Source: Herpetosiphon llansteffanensis (GTDB lineage Bacteria; Chloroflexota; Chloroflexia; Chloroflexales; Herpetosiphonaceae). From it: DNA of 64,000 bases. The position numbers and the translations under genes were made by a program. Position 1 is the first letter of the stretch; the number at the start of each line of letters is the position of its first letter. Shown here one piece after another: positions 1-7,485 of the stretch. The notes under the pieces are model-generated. The model was given only the letters and a program-made list of their open reading frames with translations. It was not told the DNA's origin and made no database searches. The stretch lies in NCBI RefSeq assembly GCF_003205875.1, contig NZ_PUBZ01000090.1, positions 1-64,000 of the forward strand. Reading direction: 5' to 3'.

Positions 1-135
1 TCCCCAACCCCTATGTTCTATGTTCTTTGCTCTATGTTCTTACTTCATTGCTCTGCGCCTCTGCGTTAAATTTTGACTTTTGATTTCTGACTTTTGCCTT
101 CATCCTTCATCCCTCATCCTTCATCCTTTACTTCT
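1..135. repeat. Mosaic intergenic repeat block
   Basis: This gene-free stretch is built from short modules that recur throughout the window: a 'tatgttctatgttctttgc' type module, a 'ctctgcgcctctgcgttaaa' type module, a 'gacttttgatttctgactt' type module and a run of 'catccttcatccctcatc' units. The rest of the interval to the first gene (136-257) shows nothing recognisable beyond a possible promoter. No reading frame of credible length is present. Confidence 0.7.
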
Positions 136-257
136 CCCCCATTGCGCTGAGTACTGGTTGGCGAGGGTGGACTAGCGATTGATTGAATTGGGCAAGGCTT
201 GCCAGCATACTTGAGTGCTAGAATGATTGATAGTGTTGATTCAGTGGGGATCAAGCT

Positions 258-1418
258 GTGCAACGCAAGCTTGGGGTTGGGCTTTTGGGCATTTTGCTGT
301 GGCTGGGTGGTTTGGCGCTGTTGGGCGGCCTTTTTGGCTGGAATTTGGATTGGCTCAAGGAATGGCAATGGCTGGCTGAGCAAACTGGCTGGCGTTTTTG
401 GCTTGCCCAAGTGGTTTTTCGTGTGCTCTTGTTTTTGCCATTGCTGCTAGGCTTGCTGTTATTGCTGCATCCTTTATGGCTTGGGCGACGCTTGCTGCCA
501 ACATCGAAGGCTAATTCAAGCCTGAGCGCTGTTCCGTTGGCCCATGAAACGCTCAATCGACGACGTTTTGTGATCGAGGCGGGCTTGCTTGGTGGCTTGG
601 TTGGCTATAGCAGCCTGATCGAGCCATTTAACCCTGAAATTGTAGAGCTTGAGTTGCCTATCGCCAATTTGCCAAGCCGCTTCGAGGGCTTTAAGATTGT
701 GCAATTGAGCGATTTGCATGTGTGTGCTTTCACTCCCGCCGATGATGTGGCCCGCGCTGTGGCATTGATTAATCGGCTTGATGCAGATATTGTGACGATT
801 ACTGGTGATTTTGTTGATCGTCATGCGAAATTTGCCGATGATGCGACGATTCCGTTGCGCCAATTACAAGCTCGCGAAGGCATTTTTTCGGTGCTTGGCA
901 ACCACGATTATTATACTGGCGATATTGAGCGCATGATTTGGGCGATTAAACGGGCCGATTTGGGATTGTTAATCAATCAGCAAACCGTTATTCGGCGTGG
1001 AGCTGAGCGCTTAAATTTGGTTGGCTTGGACGACCCCAAGCATAATGCTGGCAATGGTTGGAGCCATGCCAATATTGATTTGGCGCGGGCGTTTGCCAAC
1101 CTACGTGCTAGCGATCCATGCATCACATTGTTGCATAATCCGATTTTTGCGCCGAGCGTGATTAGTGGCTATGCGCCGCAACTCGTGCTTTCGGGCCACA
1201 CCCATGGCGGCCAGATTTGGGTGCCGATTTTGACCGAAAGTGCGGTGCGTTCGCGCGATCGCTTTGTGGAAGGCCGCTATCAACTTGCCACCAGCCAGAT
1301 CTATGTTAATCGTGGTTGGGGCTTTACCGGCCCGCCGCTGCGCTTTGCCAAACGCCCAGAAATTAGTGTGATTCGGTTAGTTGGTAGTCGGGGATCGGGG
1401 GTTGGGGATCGGGGATAG
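258..1418 (+). CDS. Membrane-anchored metallophosphoesterase (YkuE/YaeI-like)
   Basis: Calcineurin-like phosphoesterase of 386 residues, predicted to act outside the cytoplasmic membrane on a phosphoester substrate that the sequence does not reveal. All metal-site blocks are present: D152/H154 in SDLH, GDFVD at 183-187, GNHD at 214-217 and GHTH at 313-316. The N-terminus holds two hydrophobic segments (about 8-28 and 50-70), then a twin-arginine-like RRRF at 101-104 followed by a hydrophobic stretch. YkuE relatives carry a Tat signal at this point, so here a two-helix membrane anchor seems to have been added in front of it. The start is a GTG at 258 preceded by a GGGG-type ribosome site; no other start lies before the first helix. 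The ClC gene follows 30 bases downstream and may be co-transcribed. Confidence 0.88.
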   Translation: MQRKLGVGLLGILLWLGGLALLGGLFGWNLDWLKEWQWLAEQTGWRFWLAQVVFRVLLFLPLLLGLLLLLHPLWLGRRLLPTSKANSSLSAVPLAHETLNRRRFVIEAGLLGGLVGYSSLIEPFNPEIVELELPIANLPSRFEGFKIVQLSDLHVCAFTPADDVARAVALINRLDADIVTITGDFVDRHAKFADDATIPLRQLQAREGIFSVLGNHDYYTGDIERMIWAIKRADLGLLINQQTVIRRGAERLNLVGLDDPKHNAGNGWSHANIDLARAFANLRASDPCITLLHNPIFAPSVISGYAPQLVLSGHTHGGQIWVPILTESAVRSRDRFVEGRYQLATSQIYVNRGWGFTGPPLRFAKRPEISVIRLVGSRGSGVGDRG

Positions 1419-1448
1419 TTTCAGGATTAGATTGGATAGTGTAGATCT

Positions 1449-2711
1449 ATGTTGTTGGGATTTAAGCTGATGCGCCAAGTTGGGCGCTGGACAAGTTTGG
1501 CCTTGGCAATTGGGCTTGCTGCTGGTTTGGCAAGTGCGCTTTTTTTAGTTAGTTTAGCTTGGGTAACAAGTCTACAGACGAACAATTGGTGGCTTTTGCT
1601 CAGTTTGCCGTTGCTTGGTGGCTTGGTGGCCTGGCTTTATCAGCGTTTTGGCCAGAGCGTGGCGGCGGGCAATAACCTGATCATCGAACAATTGCATAAC
1701 CCAGATTCAGTGGGAATTCCCTTGCGCATGGCTCCGTTGGTATTGCTTGGAACCTTGCTGACCCATCTTGGCGGTGGCTCTGCTGGCCGTGAAGGCACGG
1801 CGGTGCAAATGGGCGCAAGTTTGGCGGCCCAGCTTGGCCGCTGCTGGCGCTTGCCACAGCGCGAATGGCGAATTGTTGTGCTGATGGGGATGAGTGCTGG
1901 ATTTGGGAGTGTGTTTGGAACCCCGATTGCGGGCACGATCTTCGCGATGGAAGTGCTGGCATTTGGGGTTTTGCGCTATGAAGCCTTATTGCCATGTTTG
2001 GTAGCGGCCTTAGTTGGCGATGCGGTGGTGCGTTGGCTGAATATTGCGCATAGCCATTATCAGGTTGTCAGCGTGCCCGATATAAGCTCGATTTGGACTT
2101 GGTTGATTGGGGCGGGAATCTGCTTTGGGCTTGCCAGCAGGGCTTTTGTAATTTGGACTGAATTGGTGCAGAGCCGCTCGCGGCGTTGGCTGCCAAACCC
2201 AATTCTGCGGGCTTTTGCTGGTGGCTTGGTGATTGTGATTATGAGCTGCTTGTTGAATACCCGTGATTACAATGGGCTAAGTTTGCCTTTGCTCGCCCAA
2301 GCATTTGAGCCACAAGGCGTTGTGCCATGGGCTTTTGCGCTCAAATTGTTGTTAACTGGTTTGACGTTGGGTGTAGGCTTCAAGGGTGGTGAAGTAACCC
2401 CATTGTTTGTGATTGGCGCGACGCTTGGTTCGGCTTTGGCGCAAATCTTTGGCCTGCCGAGCGATCTACTGGCGGCGTTGGGCTTGATTGCGGTGTTTGC
2501 TGGGGCAGCGAATACGCCGTTGTCCTGTGTATTGATGGGTATTGAATTATTTGGCTCGCCCTTGCTAGTGCCATTAATGCTGACAACGCTGATTGCCTAC
2601 ACTATTTCGGGCCATGGCGGGATCTATGCGGCGCAACGGGTTGGCTTGGCGAAACGCCACGATTTGGCGCAGCATACTGGCAAACGGCTTGATCGGTTGG
2701 ATGCTGATTAA
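1449..2711 (+). CDS. ClC-family chloride channel/transporter
   Basis: Polytopic membrane protein of 420 residues from the voltage-gated chloride channel/antiporter family. The signature block GSAGREGTAVQMGA (about 110-123) corresponds to the GxGREGP filter and gate region, with the gating glutamate at about 115 kept but the usual proline replaced by threonine. FKGGEVTPLF at 311-320 corresponds to the second conserved loop, GGxFxP. No C-terminal CBS domains are present, and the length fits the short bacterial form. An in-frame ATG seven codons later (1470) is an alternative start. It lies 30 bases after the phosphoesterase gene on the same strand and is followed by a hairpin. Whether it is a channel or a proton exchanger cannot be decided from sequence. 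Confidence 0.9.
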   Translation: MLLGFKLMRQVGRWTSLALAIGLAAGLASALFLVSLAWVTSLQTNNWWLLLSLPLLGGLVAWLYQRFGQSVAAGNNLIIEQLHNPDSVGIPLRMAPLVLLGTLLTHLGGGSAGREGTAVQMGASLAAQLGRCWRLPQREWRIVVLMGMSAGFGSVFGTPIAGTIFAMEVLAFGVLRYEALLPCLVAALVGDAVVRWLNIAHSHYQVVSVPDISSIWTWLIGAGICFGLASRAFVIWTELVQSRSRRWLPNPILRAFAGGLVIVIMSCLLNTRDYNGLSLPLLAQAFEPQGVVPWAFALKLLLTGLTLGVGFKGGEVTPLFVIGATLGSALAQIFGLPSDLLAALGLIAVFAGAANTPLSCVLMGIELFGSPLLVPLMLTTLIAYTISGHGGIYAAQRVGLAKRHDLAQHTGKRLDRLDAD

Positions 2712-2717
2712 ATGCGA

Positions 2718-2749
2718 GAGGCCCGAACTCTAGCCTAGTGTCGGGCCTC
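2718..2749 (+). terminator. Hairpin after ClC gene
   Basis: A 9-bp perfect stem (gaggcccga / tcgggcctc) lies 7 bases after the ClC stop codon. The following sequence is only mildly T-rich, so it is a weak intrinsic terminator. It also closes off the minus-strand tRNA-like region from the other side. Confidence 0.6.
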
Positions 2750-2801
2750 ATTGTTGCTATTGATTTGCACACATCAATACGTTTAAACTACCACGTCAGT
2801 C

Positions 2802-2880
2802 CTAAAAGCGCTGGGTTTTTCCATTAAACTACGGCCCCAAAGGTTGGCGGAGCTGGCTAGATTCGAACTAGCATCCAGCG
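2802..2880 (-). tRNA. Circularly permuted tRNA-like gene 2 (anticodon possibly UUU)
   Basis: Reading the minus strand, the 3' half comes first: anticodon-stem strand CGCTG (2880-2876), GAT, T arm GCTAG-TTCGAAT-CTAGC (2872-2856), acceptor strand CAGCTCC (2855-2849), discriminator G and an encoded CCA (2847-2845). After a 6-base linker (ACCTTT) comes a 5' half: acceptor GGGGCCG (2838-2832), TA, D arm GTTT-AATGGAA-AAAC (2829-2815), C, anticodon stem CAGCG (2813-2809) and CTTTTAG. The acceptor strands pair at six of seven positions (one G-U, one C-A mismatch) and the anticodon strands pair five of five. If the loop is read on from the 5' half, the anticodon would be UUU (Lys). Outer flanks 2896-2888 and 2795-2787 can pair over 9 bp. 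The variable region is short (3 nt), and no conventional 3' half follows the 5' half. Confidence 0.6.
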
Positions 2881-2960
2881 GTATATGCATGATAGTGCTT
2901 GACTTGATGTTCAACAGCGAATACTGAATCTAGAGCGATAATCTGAATTTGAGTGGCTGT

Positions 2961-3035
2961 GTCAGCGCCTCTGCCAATTGGGCTACCCAGCCAAAGTTGG
3001 TGGCTGGGGGAGGATTCGAACCTCCACTTTCTAAC
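2961..3035 (-). tRNA. Circularly permuted tRNA-like gene 1
   Basis: On the minus strand the 3' half comes first: anticodon-stem strand GTTAG (3035-3031), variable AAAGT, T arm GGAGG-TTCGAAT-CCTCC (3025-3009), acceptor strand CCCAGCC (3008-3002), discriminator A (3001) and encoded CCA (3000-2998). A 5-base linker ACTTT leads into the 5' half: acceptor GGCTGGG (2992-2986), TA, a D arm closed by GCC/GGC with the GG of the D loop, G26 and anticodon stem CTGAC (2965-2961). The acceptor halves pair seven of seven and the anticodon strands five of five (one G-U). Flanking hexamers CTGAAT (3054-3049) and ATTCAG (2948-2943) are exact complements and could clamp the precursor ends. The anticodon cannot be assigned, because the expected U33 is not visible on either side. 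It lies 81 bases upstream of the second permuted gene. Confidence 0.62.
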
Positions 3036-3139
3036 ACGGGTTGTGCCGATTCAGCTTGAGCTTTAGCCTCAGCTTGCGCTCTTGCGCAGCAGTATTGTAG
3101 GCTAGGTTGGGCGTTTGGGCAATCGTGCTTTAGGCTGAT

Positions 3140-3539
3140 TCACGAAGCGCACGAAGGTTTTTTTAGCCACAGATTGTCACAGATTTATGTGATTATTCCA
3201 CAGTGCCAATAAACTGTTCTTTTTTTAGCCACGAATTGCACGAATTGCACGAATTATCCATTTCATTTCTTTACGAAGGGGCTGAAACCGCGAAGCTCAC
3301 GAAGAGCACGAAGCTGGGCTATGGGCTATTGGCTTCATCCCTCATAATTCATCCTTACGTCGTTCTCTGCGCCTCTGCGTTAAATAATTGATCCACGAAG
3401 TGCACGAAGGACACGAAGGAGAATTGGCTATGGGCTGTTGGCACAGGATGACCAACCGATCCCCAGCCCCCGACCCCTGATCCCTATTTTTTGATTTTTG
3501 CCTTCTGACTTTTGCATTTTGTTGGATATGTTCTATGCT
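3140..3539. repeat. Mosaic intergenic repeat block
   Basis: This region has no gene and consists of modules seen elsewhere in the window: 'ttagccacagattg', tandem 'cacgaattg' units, 'cgaagctcacgaagagcac' type units, 'ctctgcgcctctgcgttaaa', 'tcatccctcataattcatcc', 'ctgacttttgc' and 'ctatgttctatgttctt'. It separates the tRNA-like cluster from the polysaccharide operon and would be the 3' end of that operon's transcript. Confidence 0.75.
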
Positions 3540-4685
3540 CTATGTTCTATGTTCTTTTCCATACAGCTCAAAGGTGCGTTGTAGCATCGTTTGTAATTCA
3601 AATTGCTGCTGAATGCGTTGGCGGGCAGCTTGGCGACAGGCGTTGTTTAATGATTGATCGCTCAGCATGCGCCCGATGGCTTGAGCCAGCGCACTACTTT
3701 GGCCAGGCTCAACCAACAAACCTTGCTGACCATCGCTAATTGCCTCGCGCGTGCCATCTGTGCTGCTGGCCACAATCGCCTGCCCACTGGCCATGGCTTC
3801 GAGTAAGGCAAACGATAAGCCTTCGTAGAGCGAGGGCAAGACGAAAACATCGAGGGCTGCTAATGCTGCGGGCATAGCACGCTGTTGGCCCACAAAATGA
3901 ACCTGATCTGGCTTGGGTAAATGCTGGGCAGCTTGCCGTAATTCGCCCTCTAAATCGCCTTCGCCAATCAAGGCTACATGCACATTTGGCTGTTGTTGCC
4001 AAATTGCTGGCAAGGCCTCGAACAAAGTTTGGTGGCCTTTTTGGCGACTCAAGCGGCCAACTACGCCTAAAAGTGGCACATCGTGGGGAATTTGCCAAGC
4101 CTCACGGGTTGCTGGTTTGCGCGGTTGTGGCTGCCAGCGCTGGCTATCGACAGCATTATAAATTGTGTGCAAGCGCCGTTTGGCAAAGCCAAATTGCTCA
4201 AGTAACAGTTGGGCATTGCCTTGAGAAACCGCGATCCCAGCGTGCAAGGTGGCATATTGCCAACGCCGATTGAGCAAACGCAAATGGTGCGAGAGCCAAT
4301 TAAAGCGTGGAATTGGCGTAACCAATTGGAAGGTGATAATGCGGCGTGGCACGCGGGCCAAGGCTGCACCCAGCACCAATTCTGCGGCCCGACGTGGCGA
4401 TGGCACGACAAAATGCACAATATCAGGCCGTAATTGGCGAAATAGCTGCGCCGCTTGGTTGACTGCTTTAAACGATAAACCATGCTCATGCACCGCATCT
4501 AAGGTGGCGATGCTTGCGCCGTGAGCTTTGGCCCGATCGATCAATGGTTGGGTGGCTGCACGCGGCGGCATCAACAACCCCAGCTCAAAACGCTGTTGAT
4601 CGGCATGCAGCAACAGCGTTTCTAAATAGCCTTCAGCGCCGCCAAGGCCGGTGCTATCGGTAACAAACCAGAGCCGTTGTTTCAC
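3540..4685 (-). CDS. Glycosyltransferase family 4 (last gene of polysaccharide operon)
   Basis: GT-B fold, retaining glycosyltransferase of 381 residues, expected to add a sugar from a nucleotide-sugar donor to the growing surface polysaccharide on the cytoplasmic side. The N-terminal acceptor domain opens with FVTDSTGLGGAEGYLETLL. The C-terminal donor domain carries GRLSRQKG and the EX7E region SLYEGLSFALLEAMASG followed by EAISDGQQGLLVEPG. The start chosen is GTG at 4685, which overlaps the stop of the upstream methyltransferase gene as GTGA. A longer frame to 4781 would overlap that gene by 100 bases and adds no family-like sequence. The overlap implies translational coupling. Its donor sugar cannot be inferred. 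Confidence 0.88.
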   Translation of the reverse strand: MKQRLWFVTDSTGLGGAEGYLETLLLHADQQRFELGLLMPPRAATQPLIDRAKAHGASIATLDAVHEHGLSFKAVNQAAQLFRQLRPDIVHFVVPSPRRAAELVLGAALARVPRRIITFQLVTPIPRFNWLSHHLRLLNRRWQYATLHAGIAVSQGNAQLLLEQFGFAKRRLHTIYNAVDSQRWQPQPRKPATREAWQIPHDVPLLGVVGRLSRQKGHQTLFEALPAIWQQQPNVHVALIGEGDLEGELRQAAQHLPKPDQVHFVGQQRAMPAALAALDVFVLPSLYEGLSFALLEAMASGQAIVASSTDGTREAISDGQQGLLVEPGQSSALAQAIGRMLSDQSLNNACRQAARQRIQQQFELQTMLQRTFELYGKEHRT

Positions 4686-5458
4686 GCAGGCACTCGGTAG
4701 ATTGCTAAACGGGTTTGTTGAATGCGATAGATTGGCAAGCGATCGGCGAGTTCGTTGACACAGCGGGTTACGCCAACACACTCAGGATGCGCATCGACCC
4801 AAGTATAATCATCCCACACGACCACACCGCCAGGTCGCACCAATTTGAGCGCCACTTCGGTATCGGCCTTCACAAAGGGATACGAGTGATCAGCATCAAC
4901 CAACACCAGATCCATTTGGCCATAATAGGGGCTAAAATCAAATGGCTCTAAACCAAGCCAAAGTTGGCTGATTTTGCTGGCTTCAGGGGTATTGTGAAAA
5001 TGCTGGCCTGGCGTGAAGGTCAATTCAAACTGATAGCCGTTGCGCCGCAAATATTCGTTGCGGGTCTTAATCTCAAGATCAAGGGTGTAGATTTTGGTTT
5101 CGGGGCTGCTATGTTGGGCCATCATGCGCGTGGTTGCGCCCATGTAGGTGCCAAATTCAAAAATCGTTTTGGGTTGGCTAATTTGGGTCACGCCTGCCAG
5201 CGACAACAATTCGGCCAAGGGCATTTCCATGGTATCGTCGCGCACAATCGAGGCGACTGGCACTTCGATGCTCGCTTGGCGACCTTCGGGAAACAGCTCA
5301 GGCAACGAGCGTTGGGTCAGAGTATATTCGGCATAACGACCATATTGCTCAAACAGGCGTTGGCGCACGGTTTTTTGGTTGCTGGCAACCCGCCAAGCAA
5401 TGTAGCGCTGCATAATTGGCTTGGGAATAAATGGCCGCACTCGGCTTTTCCACGACAT
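4682..5458 (-). CDS. Class I SAM-dependent methyltransferase
   Basis: Protein of 258 residues with a Rossmann methyltransferase core in its second half. The glycine-rich SAM loop appears as IFEFGTYMGATTRMMA (about 99-114), an acidic ribose-binding position as YTLDLE, and the later strand/loop as DLVLVDADHSYPFVKADTE followed by VRPGGVVVWDDY. The DADH...W-DDY arrangement resembles Methyltransf_24-type and sugar O-methyltransferases, which use nearby Asp/His residues for a metal. Its place in a polysaccharide operon suggests methylation of a sugar residue or chain terminus; this is inference. It lies 11 bases after rfaE1 and overlaps the next glycosyltransferase by 4 bases. Confidence 0.82.
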   Translation of the reverse strand: MSWKSRVRPFIPKPIMQRYIAWRVASNQKTVRQRLFEQYGRYAEYTLTQRSLPELFPEGRQASIEVPVASIVRDDTMEMPLAELLSLAGVTQISQPKTIFEFGTYMGATTRMMAQHSSPETKIYTLDLEIKTRNEYLRRNGYQFELTFTPGQHFHNTPEASKISQLWLGLEPFDFSPYYGQMDLVLVDADHSYPFVKADTEVALKLVRPGGVVVWDDYTWVDAHPECVGVTRCVNELADRLPIYRIQQTRLAIYRVPA

Positions 5459-5469
5459 AGCGATTCCTT

Positions 5470-6453
5470 TTATACTGAATAGAGGCTGGTAATTGCTTGT
5501 GATAATTCGGTCAGATCAACGGTAGCCGTGCCAACTTTGCCGACCACAATGCCTGCCGCAATATTGGCCAATTGCATGGCTTGCTCCAAACTGCTGCCAC
5601 TGGCTAAAGCCAAGGCCAAAATTGCCACAACCGTGTCGCCCGCTCCAGTCACATCGTAGACGTTGCGGGCATGGGTTGGCAAAAAGACTGGCGCATGCTG
5701 GTTGCGATACAGCGCCATGCCATCAGCGCTGCGAGTGATAATTAGCGCCGCGTCTTGTAGCAAATCCAATAATTGATCGGCGGCAATTTGCAGTTGTTCA
5801 AGGCTTTGTAAGCTGAGGCCAGTCACCACTTGGGTTTCTTGTAAATTGGGCGTAATCACGCTGGCTTGGGCATAGCGTTGATAATTAATCCCCTTGGGAT
5901 CAACCACCACCGGAATATTATAACGCCGTGCTTGTTGAATCACATATTGACAAACCCGCTCTGTGAGCACGCCCTTGGCATAATCGGAGAGAATGCAGAC
6001 CTGACAATCAGCGATATGCCGATCAACCCATGCACACAGCGCAGTTTCGCTGGCCGAATCGAGCGCCGTATTGACCTCGCTATCATAACGCAACATCTGT
6101 TGGTTATGCGCGATAATCCGCGTTTTGAGCGTGGTTGGACGTTGGGCCTTGATCAAGCCACTGCTTTCGCCAACACCCGCCTGTTCGAGCGCCAATTTGA
6201 GCTGTTGCGCTGCAAGATCGTCGCCAATTACGCCACCAAGCAGCACTTCGGCGTTGAGCGCGGCAATGCTGGCGGCCACGTTGCTGGCTCCACCAGGTCG
6301 ATAGCTGCGCGAACGCACATTGACAATTGGCACTGGCGCTTCAGGCGAAATCCGCGTAACATCGCCCCAAATATATTCATCGAGCATCACATCGCCAACA
6401 ATTAAGACCCGTTGTTGGCTTAATTTGGCCAGCGTGGCGGTTAATTCATGCAC
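5470..6453 (-). CDS. rfaE1: D-glycero-beta-D-manno-heptose-7-phosphate kinase (RfaE1/HldE N-domain)
   Basis: PfkB-fold kinase of 327 residues that phosphorylates heptose 7-phosphate at C1 in ADP- or GDP-heptose synthesis. The RfaE1 signature near the N-terminus is well kept: VGDVMLDEYIWGDVTRISPE, then a GGASNVAASIAALNAE substrate-binding block. The C-terminal PfkB signature VTGAGDTVVAI carries the catalytic aspartate. Only the kinase domain is present; the nucleotidyltransferase domain found in E. coli HldE is absent, and no gmhA, gmhB or rfaE2 gene lies nearby. It overlaps the upstream GT9 gene by 8 bases. The context suggests that the exported glycan contains, or once contained, a heptose-derived sugar. 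Confidence 0.88.
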   Translation of the reverse strand: MHELTATLAKLSQQRVLIVGDVMLDEYIWGDVTRISPEAPVPIVNVRSRSYRPGGASNVAASIAALNAEVLLGGVIGDDLAAQQLKLALEQAGVGESSGLIKAQRPTTLKTRIIAHNQQMLRYDSEVNTALDSASETALCAWVDRHIADCQVCILSDYAKGVLTERVCQYVIQQARRYNIPVVVDPKGINYQRYAQASVITPNLQETQVVTGLSLQSLEQLQIAADQLLDLLQDAALIITRSADGMALYRNQHAPVFLPTHARNVYDVTGAGDTVVAILALALASGSSLEQAMQLANIAAGIVVGKVGTATVDLTELSQAITSLYSV

Positions 6454-7483
6454 GATGAATCTCCAATTCGATCAACTCATGGGCGGGCCGCGGCTTGATA
6501 TAATCGACGTTTAAAGGCTGGCCAACCAAGGCCAATTGCGCTTCGACCGCAGCTAGCACTTGTTCTGGCGTAATTTCCTGCATACATTGGCGCTCGATCG
6601 GGCAATTCTCCCACAGCCAGCAGGGCGCACAATTTAATGGCGTGTACAAATTGCTGTTGCAGCTATAGCCCGATTGAAATGGTGCTTCACGACCGCCAAA
6701 AATAATCACCGAACGGCAATCGACAGCGCGTGCCAAGTGCATTTGAAAGCCGACAAAGCCAATAAATAATTGCGCTGCCTGCAAAATTGCTGCCGATTCG
6801 CGAATGCTGGCTTTACCGCGCAGATCAAGCACATGCTCAAGTTTGGGGTCGCTAGGCATACCAAGTTGAACGATGGTAAAGCGTTTGGCTAATTCATTAA
6901 CCACAATTTGCATGCGGTCTGGATACCATTCTTTGGTAGCGATTGGATAGCGAGCAGCTAGAATTGAGCTTTGCACAGCAATATACGGCTTAGAAATGAT
7001 GTGTTGTGACCGTTCAGCCTCAGTTAAATGCAGATAAGGCCGCACACCAACTGGATAATCAATTCCTAAAACTGAAGCCATATTAGTAATTAAATGTTGC
7101 TGTGGTGGTAAATCACGGCCTTGCTCTTTAATATGGGTTGTATAATTCAGCCGCTTAAACGCCATATTATGCTGTTCAATAATTTTGAAATAGTATGGCA
7201 TAACTGGAATAATGCCAGCAATATCAGGATTATGGGCGAATAATTCGGGATTATTGGTTTGCATCCACAAGTCAGCTTCGCCATGTTCGCGTAACGCTCG
7301 AAAAATCGCCGTACACAACAATTGATCGCCGAGGCCGCCACCAAAACCTAGCACGCGATTAATTGTGGGCTTTTGTAAGTGCAAATTTAAATGCCACCAG
7401 CGTGGTGCGAATTTACTTTGCCAATCGTAGCGCAAACGGCGCTGAACCCGCGCTAAAAATGAAATTTGGTTTGGATCTGCCAC
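6446..7483 (-). CDS. Glycosyltransferase family 9 (heptosyltransferase-like)
   Basis: GT-B glycosyltransferase of 345 residues related to ADP-heptose:LPS heptosyltransferases. The N-terminal domain has the family's GFGGGLGDQLLCTAIFRALR loop, and the C-terminal donor-binding region contains FIGFVGFQMHLARAVDCRSV followed by IIFGGREAP, matching the 'G.sG..HlAaalg.p.v.lFG' pattern of GT9. A cluster of cysteines (NCAPCWLWENCPIERQC) near 280-300 is typical of some GT9 proteins and may bind a metal or form a structural site. Being next to rfaE1 supports a heptose-type donor. The gene starts 2 bases after the upstream methyltransferase stop. Confidence 0.85.
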   Translation of the reverse strand: MADPNQISFLARVQRRLRYDWQSKFAPRWWHLNLHLQKPTINRVLGFGGGLGDQLLCTAIFRALREHGEADLWMQTNNPELFAHNPDIAGIIPVMPYYFKIIEQHNMAFKRLNYTTHIKEQGRDLPPQQHLITNMASVLGIDYPVGVRPYLHLTEAERSQHIISKPYIAVQSSILAARYPIATKEWYPDRMQIVVNELAKRFTIVQLGMPSDPKLEHVLDLRGKASIRESAAILQAAQLFIGFVGFQMHLARAVDCRSVIIFGGREAPFQSGYSCNSNLYTPLNCAPCWLWENCPIERQCMQEITPEQVLAAVEAQLALVGQPLNVDYIKPRPAHELIELEIHRA

Positions 7484-7485
7484 AA

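Noticed and set aside
2761-3080. Reading the region as three ordinary tRNA genes or tRNAs with introns
   Set aside because: The 5' half at 2992-2961 does not pair with the following 3' half at 2880-2849 in either acceptor or anticodon stem, whereas it pairs fully with the preceding one. The last 5' half has no 3' half after it.
3203-3460. CRISPR-like short repeats with 'cacgaa' units
   Set aside because: Repeat units are 8-10 bases, uneven and directly adjacent with no unique spacers; no cas genes are present.
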